The notes under the pieces: model-generated
Database searches by the model: none
Seen by the model: only the letters and a program-made list of their open reading frames with translations
Told to the model about the DNA's origin: nothing
Origin: CAMPJU01 sp046566095
Lineage (GTDB): Bacteria > Pseudomonadota > Gammaproteobacteria > Xanthomonadales > Xanthomonadaceae
Length of the DNA stretch: 16,676 nt
Direction of reading: 5' to 3'
Assembly (NCBI GenBank): GCA_046566095.1
Contig: JBKHXI010000163.1
Span: 1-16,676, forward strand
Part shown: in pieces, positions 1 to 6,039 of the stretch
How positions within the stretch are numbered: position 1 is the stretch's first letter
How the letters are laid out: each line of letters starts with the position of its first letter
Program-made: the position numbers and the translations under genes

Positions 1-509
1 ACGTCGCCGGCGATGTTCAGCGCCTCGACCGCGACGGTGCGCGCATCCAGGGTGGTGTGGGCCAGCAGCGCGCGTGCCGCAGACAGGGCGTAGGGGCCGC
101 CGGAGCCGATCGCCACCAGCCCGTCCTCCGGCTCGATCACGTCGCCGGTGCCCGAGACGATCAGCGAGGTCTGGCGGTCGGCCACCGCCAGCAGCGCCTC
201 GAGCTTGCCCAGGCGCCGTTCGGTGCGCCAGTCCTTGGCCAGCTCGACCGCAGCGCGCACCAGCTGGCCGTGCTTCTCGAGCTTGGCCTCGAACAGTTCG
301 AACAGGGTGAAGGCGTCGGCCGCGGCGCCGGCGAAACCGGCCAGGACCTGGCCCTCGCGGCCCAGCCGCCGCACCTTGCAGGCATTGGCCTTCATCACCG
401 TATTGCCGAGCGTCACCTGGCCGTCGCCGGCCACCGCCACCTGCCCGTCGCGGCGCACCGAGACGATGGTGGTGGCGTGGAACACGTCTGGATTGCGGCT
501 GGGGTCCAT
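1..509 (-). CDS. hslV: HslV, ATP-dependent protease peptidase subunit (C-terminus beyond the window)
   Basis: Threonine peptidase that forms the double-hexamer core of the cytoplasmic HslUV (ClpYQ) protease and degrades proteins unfolded by the ATPase HslU. The 169 codons present contain the family block TTIVSVRR followed by VAVAGDGQVTLG, then KVRRLG and GFAGAAADAFTLFELFEAKL. The nucleophile is expected at Thr13, because a 12-residue leader (MDPSRNPDVFHA) precedes the TTIVSVRR that follows the initiator Met in E. coli. From memory Xanthomonas HslV has the same extension and is about 183 residues, so roughly 14 residues are cut off. The start is supported by GGAGG (518-514) and by a heat-shock-type promoter just upstream. 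hslU is expected beyond position 1 but is not visible. Family assignment is very secure; propeptide processing is inferred. Confidence 0.97.
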   Translation of the reverse strand, partial: MDPSRNPDVFHATTIVSVRRDGQVAVAGDGQVTLGNTVMKANACKVRRLGREGQVLAGFAGAAADAFTLFELFEAKLEKHGQLVRAAVELAKDWRTERRLGKLEALLAVADRQTSLIVSGTGDVIEPEDGLVAIGSGGPYALSAARALLAHTTLDARTVAVEALNIAGD

Positions 510-534
510 GGCGCCTCCGAAATGCGAATTCGAG

Positions 535-562
535 ACATGGGGGTTTTGGTGAAGGCTTCAAG
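535..562 (-). promoter_or_regulatory. Predicted sigma-32 (RpoH) heat-shock promoter of hslV
   Basis: On the minus strand CTTGAAG (562-556) is followed after 13 bases by CCCCATGT (542-535). This matches the sigma-32 consensus CTTGAAA, 11-16 bases, CCCCATnT at almost every position. Transcription would begin near 528, giving a leader of about 20 bases that contains the GGAGG of hslV. Heat-shock control of hslVU is established in E. coli; here it is inferred from the match and its position. Confidence 0.78.
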
Positions 563-661
563 CCGGGAACGTGCGCGTCTTGAAATGCAGGTACGGGGAT
601 GTGGAGATTCTCTGGTGACGGCAAAAGGCGCGTCGTCTTGCCGACGGACGCCCCGGCTTGT

Positions 662-751
662 CGGCCGGGTATTGCTTTTCCCTCGGTCAGGGCATCCTGC
701 CCTGACTCGGGCGCTGGCCATCCCTGGCCAGCTTGTCGCTATACCCGGCCG
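662..751. repeat. Cloverleaf-like intergenic inverted repeat with two internal hairpins
   Basis: The perfect 11-bp arms CGGCCGGGTAT (662-672) and ATACCCGGCCG (741-751) enclose two further hairpins. These are GTCAGGGC/GCCCTGAC with a 5-base loop (686-706) and GCTGGCC/GGCCAGC with a 6-base loop (713-732). The whole could fold as a multi-branched RNA or DNA structure. It lies in the 295-bp gap between the end of xerC and the hslV promoter, with no convincing reading frame of its own. The closed design suggests a dispersed repetitive element or a processed 3' RNA end rather than a simple terminator, as no T-tract follows. Copy number elsewhere cannot be judged from here. Confidence 0.7.
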
Positions 752-804
752 CCAATCCGTGGCTCCCCGGCATCTCCAGATTGCCGCTTCGCTCCGATCC
801 CGGA

Positions 805-1698
805 CTATTTGCCGGCGGGCTTGCGCCTGGCGCGCGGGTGGGCGGCGTCGTAGACCTTGGCCAGATGCTGGAAGTCCAGGTGGGTGTAGATCTGGGTGGT
901 GGCGATGTCGGCGTGGCCGAGCAGTTCCTGCACCCCGCGCAGGTCGCCGGAGGATTCGAGCACGTGGCTGGCGAAGCTGTGCCGCAGCAGGTGCGGGTGC
1001 ACGCGCTTGAACAGGCCCTGGCGCCGCGCCAGCGTGCGCAGCCGGGCCTGCACCGCGCGCGGGCTGATCGGCGCGCCGCCGCGGCCCGGGAACACCGGCG
1101 CGTCGTCGGCCGCCGGCTGCGATGCGCGCCATTCGTGCAGCGCGCGGCGCGCATGCGAGCCGACCGGCACCCGGCGCTGCTTGCCGCCCTTGCCGAGCAC
1201 CGTGACCAGCGCCGCGTCCAGGTCCAGGTCGCGCCAGCGCAGCGCGCACAGTTCCGACAGGCGCAGGCCCGAGGAATAGAACAGTTCCAGCAGCGCGCGG
1301 TCGCGCAGGCCGAGCGGTGCGTCGGTGGGCACCTCCACCAGGCGCGCGGCCTCGTCGGGGTCCAGCACCTGCGGGAGCCTGCGCGGCGCCTTGGGCGCGC
1401 GCAGCGGGTCGGCCGGGTTGGCGGCCAGCCGCCCCTGCCGGAGGTGCCAGCGGTAGAAGCTGCGGCAGGCCGACAGCCGCCGCTGCAGGCTCCGGGGCGA
1501 CAGCCCGCGGCGGTGCTCGGCGGCGACGAATGCGCGCAGCTGTTCGGTCTGCAGGGCCAGCGGCTGCAGTCCCTGCGTGGCCGCCCATTGCGACAGGGCC
1601 TGCAGGTCGCGGCGATAGGCCTCGACCGTGTTCGCCGACATCCGCCGCTCCACCGCCAGGTGGGCGAGGTAGTCGTCGACCGGGCCGGCGGCGGTCAT
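805..1698 (-). CDS. xerC: XerC, site-specific tyrosine recombinase
   Basis: Cytoplasmic tyrosine recombinase that acts with XerD and FtsK at dif to resolve chromosome dimers before division. The 297-residue length is that of XerC. Residues 1-90 form the SAM-like core-binding domain (ERRMSANTVEAYRRDL) and 105-285 the catalytic domain. All catalytic residues are present: Arg146 (SGLRLSEL), Lys170 (LGKGGKQR), His236 and Arg239 (HLLRHSFASH), His262 (LGHADI) and the nucleophile Tyr271 (TTQIYTHL). The start lies 96 bp after the DUF484 gene and has only a weak GGGGCG-type ribosome site. The order DUF484-xerC is the standard gammaproteobacterial one, which favours XerC over XerD or an integron or phage integrase. 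Nothing suggests a mobile element here. Confidence 0.96.
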   Translation of the reverse strand: MTAAGPVDDYLAHLAVERRMSANTVEAYRRDLQALSQWAATQGLQPLALQTEQLRAFVAAEHRRGLSPRSLQRRLSACRSFYRWHLRQGRLAANPADPLRAPKAPRRLPQVLDPDEAARLVEVPTDAPLGLRDRALLELFYSSGLRLSELCALRWRDLDLDAALVTVLGKGGKQRRVPVGSHARRALHEWRASQPAADDAPVFPGRGGAPISPRAVQARLRTLARRQGLFKRVHPHLLRHSFASHVLESSGDLRGVQELLGHADIATTQIYTHLDFQHLAKVYDAAHPRARRKPAGK

Positions 1699-1725
1699 CG
1701 CGCCCCGCCCGCGGCGGCAGCGGCC

Positions 1726-1785
1726 GCCGGCACGGCGCGCCCCTTCCGGCCCGGCCGGCGCGCGGCGGGAAGGCCCGGTGCCGGC
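1726..1785. other. GC-rich stem-loop between the DUF484 gene and xerC
   Basis: The arms GCCGGCAC (1726-1733) and GTGCCGGC (1778-1785) enclose a second pair, CCTTCC (1742-1747) and GGAAGG (1768-1773), with an asymmetric internal loop between them. It fills most of the 96-bp gap downstream of the DUF484 stop. No T-run follows on the minus strand, so it may be an mRNA-stabilising or attenuating hairpin rather than a full terminator. Random complementarity in such GC-rich DNA is a real alternative. Confidence 0.4.
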
Positions 1786-1794
1786 CCGGACCCG

Positions 1795-2469
1795 CTAGTC
1801 TGCATACCTGGCCAGCGCCGCGGCCAGCGCCTCGCCCATCATCCGCAGGAACAGCGTGCCCATGCCGGGGTAGAAGCGGTTCGGGTCGCGGCTGCCGACC
1901 GCCACCAGGCCGGTGCCCGGCAGCGGCAGCAGCGCGCTCGACTGCACCTGGTCGGCGTGCGCGCCGTACAGCAGCGCGTGCTTGTCGGGATTGAGCCGGC
2001 CGCAGATCGGCGCGCCGTCGGCGAGCGCATCGCGGAACGGGGCCAGGCGCGGATCGTCGCGGGCGACCACCTGCAGCCAGTCCGCCTGCTCCAGCCCGGC
2101 CACCGGCGCGAACAGCACGATCCGCACCAGGTCGCCGGCGAAATCCTCCGACAGGCTGGCCACCATCGCCCGCACGCTCGCCGCCGCGCTGTCCTGGCGC
2201 ATCAGCGCCAGGGTCAGCTGGTGGGTCCGCACGGCCAGGCGCTCGTTGTCCTCGGCGTTGGCGAACAGCTCGTGCAGGCGGCGGTTGAGCTCGCGGTTCT
2301 TGTCGCGCAGCACCTCCAGCTGGTAGCCGGCCAGCGAGGCCGCGCTGCCCTCCTCGCGCGGCACCACCAGGCTCAGCGCCAGGTCCGGGAACTGCTGCAG
2401 GAAGCGCGGATGCCGCCGCAGCCAGGCCGCGACCTCGTGCGCGCCGAGCTTCTCGGTGGAATCGCTCAT
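1795..2469 (-). CDS. DUF484 family protein (GAF-like), between dapF and xerC
   Basis: Protein of 224 residues of the DUF484 family, whose genes sit between dapF and xerC in many gammaproteobacteria; the molecular function is not established. The N-terminal block HEVAAWLRRHPRFLQQFPDL (11-30) is typical. It is followed by a helical, probably coiled-coil segment (about 48-75) and a GAF-like alpha/beta domain (about 85-222) ending in the conserved FYPGMGTLFLRMMGEAL. The ATG at 2469 overlaps the dapF TGA as ATGA, indicating translational coupling. An upstream in-frame Met at 2541 would place 24 extra arginine-rich residues over dapF and is rejected. No signal peptide or membrane segment is seen, so it is probably cytoplasmic. 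Confidence 0.9.
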   Translation of the reverse strand: MSDSTEKLGAHEVAAWLRRHPRFLQQFPDLALSLVVPREEGSAASLAGYQLEVLRDKNRELNRRLHELFANAEDNERLAVRTHQLTLALMRQDSAAASVRAMVASLSEDFAGDLVRIVLFAPVAGLEQADWLQVVARDDPRLAPFRDALADGAPICGRLNPDKHALLYGAHADQVQSSALLPLPGTGLVAVGSRDPNRFYPGMGTLFLRMMGEALAAALARYAD

Positions 2470-3335
2470 GCGATGAATTCTCCTTCGAAGACGAATGCGG
2501 CCGGCCCGGCCATGGTCAGCGGCGCGTCGTCGCGCGGCCACTCGATGCGCAGCGTGCCGCCGGGAAGCTCCACGTCCAGCGCGCGCGCGACCCGGCCGCG
2601 GCGCACCAGGATCGCGGCCGCCGCGCAGGCGCCGCTGCCGCAGGCGAGGGTTTCGCCGGCGCCGCGCTCGTGCACGCGCAGGCGCACCCGGTCGCGCGCG
2701 ACGACCTGGGCGAAGCCAACGTTGACCGAATCCGGGAAGGCCTCGTCGGCCTGCAGCGCCGGGCCGATCTCCGAAACCTGCGCGGCGTCGACGTCGTCGA
2801 CCTCAAGCAGGGCGTGCGGGTTGCCGAGCGAGACCGCGCCCACCGGCAGGATCGAGCCGCCGAAGGCGAGGATATAGGGATCGCGCGCCTCGTCGAAGCC
2901 GCGCAGGGGGATCCGCGCCGGATCGAATTCCGGCACGCCCATGGCCACGCGCCAGCGGCCGTCGCCGAGGCGCTCGACCCGGTGGCGGCCGGCCGGGCTG
3001 TCGAGCGCGAAGTCGTCGCCCAGCGCGGGATCCGCGCGGCGCAGCCAGGCGGCGACGCAGCGCGCGCCGTTGCCGCACTGCGCGGCGACCGAGCCGTCGC
3101 TGTTCCAGATGCGGTAGCCGGCGACCGCGCCGGTGTCGGCGGGCGGCTCGATCGTCAGGATCTGGTCGCAGCCCACGCCGGTGCGGCGGTCCGCCAGCTG
3201 CCGGCACAGGTCCGGGGAGGGCGCGGGCGCGCCGGCGCGCAGGTCCAGCAGCACGAAATCGTTGCCGGCGCCGTGCATCTTGGAAAAGCGCAGCGTGCCG
3301 CGCGGGTGGGCCGGGGCGTCGGCCGGGTCAGCCAT
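2466..3335 (-). CDS. dapF: DapF, diaminopimelate epimerase
   Basis: Cofactor-independent racemase that converts LL- to meso-diaminopimelate, used for lysine and as the peptidoglycan cross-linking residue; cytoplasmic. The 289 residues show the family start FSKMHGAGNDFVLLD (17-31) and the two active-site cysteines, Cys87 in QCGNGARC and Cys232 in ACGSGAC. GNPHALLEVDDVD (171-183) and the C-terminal GGTLRIEW are also typical. The start at 3335 overlaps the lptM stop by 8 bp, so the genes are co-transcribed and probably coupled. A start further upstream (3443) lies inside lptM and adds a non-homologous arginine-rich stretch. Downstream it overlaps the DUF484 gene by 4 bp. lysA, which lies next to dapF in Pseudomonas, is absent here. 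Confidence 0.97.
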   Translation of the reverse strand: MADPADAPAHPRGTLRFSKMHGAGNDFVLLDLRAGAPAPSPDLCRQLADRRTGVGCDQILTIEPPADTGAVAGYRIWNSDGSVAAQCGNGARCVAAWLRRADPALGDDFALDSPAGRHRVERLGDGRWRVAMGVPEFDPARIPLRGFDEARDPYILAFGGSILPVGAVSLGNPHALLEVDDVDAAQVSEIGPALQADEAFPDSVNVGFAQVVARDRVRLRVHERGAGETLACGSGACAAAAILVRRGRVARALDVELPGGTLRIEWPRDDAPLTMAGPAAFVFEGEFIA

Positions 3336-3561
3336 TCCCGTCGTCGGCCGGCGGCGGTTCGGCCGGCGGATCCTCGGCGTCGGGCGGCAGGATCTGCTCG
3401 GGCTCGCCGGCCTCGGTCGGATCGTCCATCGCCGGCAGCGCATCGGCGGGCGGCGCCGGGTCGTAGGCCGGCGACGGCAGCACCAGCGCGCCCTTGTTGC
3501 CGCAGGCGGCCAGCAGCAGGGCCAGGACGACGAGGGCGGGGGCTGCGGTTCCGGCGTTCAT
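3328..3561 (-). CDS. lptM: LptM (YifL-like) LPS-transport lipoprotein
   Basis: Small outer-membrane lipoprotein of 77 residues. The first 19 form a hydrophobic signal ending in a lipobox, LLAAC, with Cys20 as the lipidation site. The mature N-terminus CGNKGALVLP matches the LptM/YifL signature CGxKGPLYLP. The rest is an acidic proline-rich tail without predicted structure. In E. coli LptM binds the LptD-LptE translocon and supports its oxidative maturation. Location directly upstream of dapF, as in E. coli, supports the call. The longer open frame starting at 3696 would put an arginine-rich stretch ahead of the signal and is rejected. There is no ribosome site before ATG 3561, but a promoter-like TACACT lies 6 bases upstream, suggesting a leaderless message. 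Confidence 0.88.
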   Translation of the reverse strand: MNAGTAAPALVVLALLLAACGNKGALVLPSPAYDPAPPADALPAMDDPTEAGEPEQILPPDAEDPPAEPPPADDGNG

Positions 3562-3567
3562 CGGCGC

Positions 3568-3596
3568 AGTGTAGCCCGCCCGCGGACGGCTGCGAA
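3568..3596 (-). promoter_or_regulatory. Candidate sigma-70 promoter of lptM-dapF-DUF484-xerC, probably leaderless
   Basis: On the minus strand TTCGCA (3596-3591) and TACACT (3573-3568) are 17 bases apart, and each matches four of six consensus positions. The expected transcription start falls on the A of the lptM ATG at 3561, so the mRNA would lack a 5' leader. This agrees with the absence of a Shine-Dalgarno sequence. Spacing and context are good; the hexamers are only moderate. Confidence 0.5.
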
Positions 3597-3722
3597 GCGC
3601 GCAGGCGCAGGCCGCGGCACGGCGACGGCGGCCGGACGGCGCCACGGCCGGGCCGCGACCCGCGCCCTGATCGCCGTGACCGCCACGCCCGTCCATGCCT
3701 GCGGCGCAGTCAGCGGCAGGAC

Positions 3723-3740
3723 GACCGCGCCGGCGCGGTC
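3723..3740. terminator. Perfect 18-bp palindrome overlapping the ptrB stop codon
   Basis: GACCGCGCCGGCGCGGTC is a perfect palindrome whose left end, read on the minus strand, overlaps the last two bases of the TGA stop of the oligopeptidase B gene. As RNA it would form a strong stem at the 3' end of that message. No T-run follows, so it could be a weak terminator, a 3'-end stabiliser or a protein site. The remaining gap up to the lptM promoter (3597-3722) shows nothing else convincing. Confidence 0.4.
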
Positions 3741-5928
3741 AGCGCACGCCCAGCCGGTCGAGCGCGAAGGCGTACATCTCGGCCAGCTCGCGGTAGCGGC
3801 GGAAGCGGCCGGACTTGCCGCCGTGGCCGGCGTCCAGGTTGGTGCGGAACACGACCGGTGCGTCGGACGTGTTCAGGTCGCGCAGCCGGGCGACGTACTT
3901 GGCCGGCTCCCAGTACTGCACCTGCGAGTCCCACAGCCCGGTGCCGACGAACATCGCCGGGTAGGCCTTCGCCTCGAGGTTGTCGTACGGGGAGTAGGAA
4001 AGCATGTATTCGTAGGCCTCGGCGCTGGCCTCGGGATTGCCCCACTCGTCGTACTCGTTGGTGGTCAGCGGGATGCTGGCGTCGAGCATGGTGGTGACCA
4101 CGTCCACGAACGGCACCTGCGACAGGATCACCGCGTACTTCTCCGGCGCCAGGTTGGCCACGGCGCCGACCAGCAGGCCGCCGGCGCTGCCGCCGTAGGC
4201 CGCCACCCGGTCCCGGGCCGCGTAGCCTTCGGCGACCAGGTGGTCGGTGACGTCGATGAAGTCGGTGAAGCTGTTGATCTTGGCCTGCAGCTTGCCGGCC
4301 TCGTACCAGGCGCGCCCCATCTCCTGGCCGCCGCGGATGTGGGCGATCGCGTAGACCACGCCGCGGTCGAGCAGGCTGACCACCGGCAGGTTGAAGGCCG
4401 GGTCCATCGAGGCGCCGTAGCTGCCGTAGCCGTACTGCAGCAGCGGCGCGGTGCCGTCCTTCGCCACGCCCTTGCGGTACACCAGCGACACCGGGATCCT
4501 GGTACCGTCGCGCGCGGTCGCCCAGGTGCGCTCGGTGACGTAGCGCGAGGGGTCGTAGCCGAGCACCGGCTGGCGCTTGAGCAGGCGGCGTTCGCCGCTG
4601 GCCACGTCCAGTTCGTAGGTGGTGGCCGGGGTGGTCAGCGAGGTGTAGCTGTAGCGCAGGCGGGTGCTGTCCGGTTCGGGGTTGGCGGACAGTCCCATCG
4701 CATAGGCCGGCTCGTCGGCGGCCACGTACTCGCCGCTGCCGTCGCCCGCGCCCGGCGCGCCGCGGACGATGCGCAGCCGCTCCAGGCCGTTGGAACGCTC
4801 GGCGACCGCGGTGAAGCCGTCGAACAGCTCGAAGCCCTCGATGAACACGTCCTCGTCGTGGGCGATCCAGTCGCGCCACTGGTCGCGCGAGCGGGCGTCG
4901 CTGGGCGCGGTCGCCAGCTTGAAGTTGCGGGCGCCGTCGGCGTTGGTGCGGATCACCCAGCGGCCGCCGTGGTGGTCGGCGTCGTACTCGACGTCGCGCT
5001 GGCGCGGCGCCAGCACCGCGAACTCGCCCGGCGCGGCCGCCGGCGTGCAGCGCAGCTCGTCGGACACGGTGCTGGACACGCCGATGCAGATGAAACGGTC
5101 GTCGCGGGTGCGCGAGATGCCCATGTAGAAGCTGTCGTCCGGCTCCTCGTAGACCACGGGGTCGGTGGCCGGGTCGGTGCCGAGCACGTGCCTGCGCACG
5201 CGCTTGGTCAGCAGCGTCTCCGGGTCGTTCTCCACGTAGAACAGGGTGCGGTTGTCGTCGGCCCAGACCAGGTTGGGCGAGACCCCGCGGATCGTGTCGG
5301 GCAGCGTTTCGCCGGTGTCCAGGTCCTTGAAGCGGATGGTGTACTGGCGGCGGCCGTTGCTGTCCTCGGCGTAGGCCAGCATGCGGTTGTCCTGGCTGAC
5401 CTCGTAATCGCCGACGTTGTAGTAGTCCTTGCCCGCGGCCAGCACGTTGACGTCCAGCAGCACCTGCTCGCCGGCGAAGTCGCCGGCCTCGTTGGCGCGC
5501 AGGATCGAGAGCGCGTCCACGCCGTCCGCATCGCGGCGGCGGGCGTGCACCGGGTAGTCCTTGCCGGTCTCGAAACGGCTGTAGTACCACCAGCCGCGCT
5601 CGCGCCAGGGCACCGAGGCGTCGTCCTGCTTGATGCGGCCGACGATCTCCTCGTACAGCGCCTCCTGCAGCGGCTCGAGCGGCGCCATCACCGCGTCGGC
5701 GTAGGCGTTCTCGGCCTTCAGGTACGCCAGCACCTCCGGCGACGTGCGGCTGTCGTCGCGCAGCCAGTAATACGGGTCGACGCGCTCGGCACCGTGCGGG
5801 GCGCGCACGACGTGCGGTTTCTGCGGCGCGTCGGGCGGCGGCGGCAGGTCGCGGGCGATGTCGTTGGCGTTGGCGTTGGCGGTCATCAGCAGGACGGCGG
5901 CGAAGGTGACGAGGACACGCGGGCGCAT
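3739..5928 (-). CDS. ptrB: Oligopeptidase B (PtrB), S9A serine peptidase with signal peptide
   Basis: Serine oligopeptidase that cuts short peptides after basic residues. The 729 residues comprise a signal peptide (MRPRVLVTFAAVLLMTANANA, likely cleaved after Ala21), a propeller domain (about 95-440) and a C-terminal alpha/beta hydrolase. The triad is visible as Ser581 (GGSAGG), Asp667 (GLWDSQVQYWEP) and His702 (DAGHGGKSGR). The blocks QVPFVDVVTTMLDASIPLTT and EYDEWGNP are diagnostic for oligopeptidase B rather than prolyl oligopeptidase. The E. coli enzyme is cytoplasmic and about 686 residues; this one is slightly longer because of the export signal, so a periplasmic site is inferred. A weak GGA site precedes ATG 5928. 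It lies 111 bp downstream of a second S9 peptidase gene on the same strand. Confidence 0.93.
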   Translation of the reverse strand: MRPRVLVTFAAVLLMTANANANDIARDLPPPPDAPQKPHVVRAPHGAERVDPYYWLRDDSRTSPEVLAYLKAENAYADAVMAPLEPLQEALYEEIVGRIKQDDASVPWRERGWWYYSRFETGKDYPVHARRRDADGVDALSILRANEAGDFAGEQVLLDVNVLAAGKDYYNVGDYEVSQDNRMLAYAEDSNGRRQYTIRFKDLDTGETLPDTIRGVSPNLVWADDNRTLFYVENDPETLLTKRVRRHVLGTDPATDPVVYEEPDDSFYMGISRTRDDRFICIGVSSTVSDELRCTPAAAPGEFAVLAPRQRDVEYDADHHGGRWVIRTNADGARNFKLATAPSDARSRDQWRDWIAHDEDVFIEGFELFDGFTAVAERSNGLERLRIVRGAPGAGDGSGEYVAADEPAYAMGLSANPEPDSTRLRYSYTSLTTPATTYELDVASGERRLLKRQPVLGYDPSRYVTERTWATARDGTRIPVSLVYRKGVAKDGTAPLLQYGYGSYGASMDPAFNLPVVSLLDRGVVYAIAHIRGGQEMGRAWYEAGKLQAKINSFTDFIDVTDHLVAEGYAARDRVAAYGGSAGGLLVGAVANLAPEKYAVILSQVPFVDVVTTMLDASIPLTTNEYDEWGNPEASAEAYEYMLSYSPYDNLEAKAYPAMFVGTGLWDSQVQYWEPAKYVARLRDLNTSDAPVVFRTNLDAGHGGKSGRFRRYRELAEMYAFALDRLGVR

Positions 5929-5949
5929 GGATCCGTTCCAGGCAGGCCC

Positions 5950-6027
5950 GTAGGAGCGCCCCTTGGGCGCGATGCCCGCGTCGTGGGGGCGCGGGTGGAG
6001 CCTGTCGCGGGCAAGGCCCGCTCCTAC
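5950..6027. repeat. Inverted pair of REP-like hairpins between two S9 peptidase genes
   Basis: The element begins with GTAGGAGC (5950-5957) and ends with its exact complement GCTCCTAC (6020-6027). Beside each end is a short hairpin with a 3-base loop: GCGCCC/GGGCGC (5956-5970) and GCGGGC/GCCCGC (6007-6021). The head-to-head arrangement resembles a two-REP mosaic (BIME-like) of the GTAGGAGCGGGC type common in Pseudomonas and Xanthomonadaceae. It occupies the gap between the lipoprotein peptidase stop (6040) and the ptrB start (5928), where it could affect 3'-end stability, gyrase binding or read-through. Confidence 0.85.
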
Positions 6028-6036
6028 GGGGGGGGG
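6028..6036. repeat. G9 homopolymer next to the REP pair
   Basis: Nine consecutive G residues lie directly beside the REP-like pair, 3 bases beyond the stop of the lipoprotein peptidase gene on the minus strand. Such runs are prone to slippage, but this one is non-coding. Length variation would change only the spacing between hairpin and stop codon. It could also be a place of sequencing error. Confidence 0.6.
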
Positions 6037-6039
6037 TGG

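Noticed and set aside
805..1698. Integrase of a mobile element or integron
   Set aside because: Length, motifs and the dapF-DUF484 neighbourhood are those of chromosomal xerC; no attachment site, cassette or phage gene is nearby.
3328..3696. Longer lptM starting at 3696
   Set aside because: It would place 45 basic residues before the lipoprotein signal and lacks a ribosome site; ATG 3561 leads straight into the signal.
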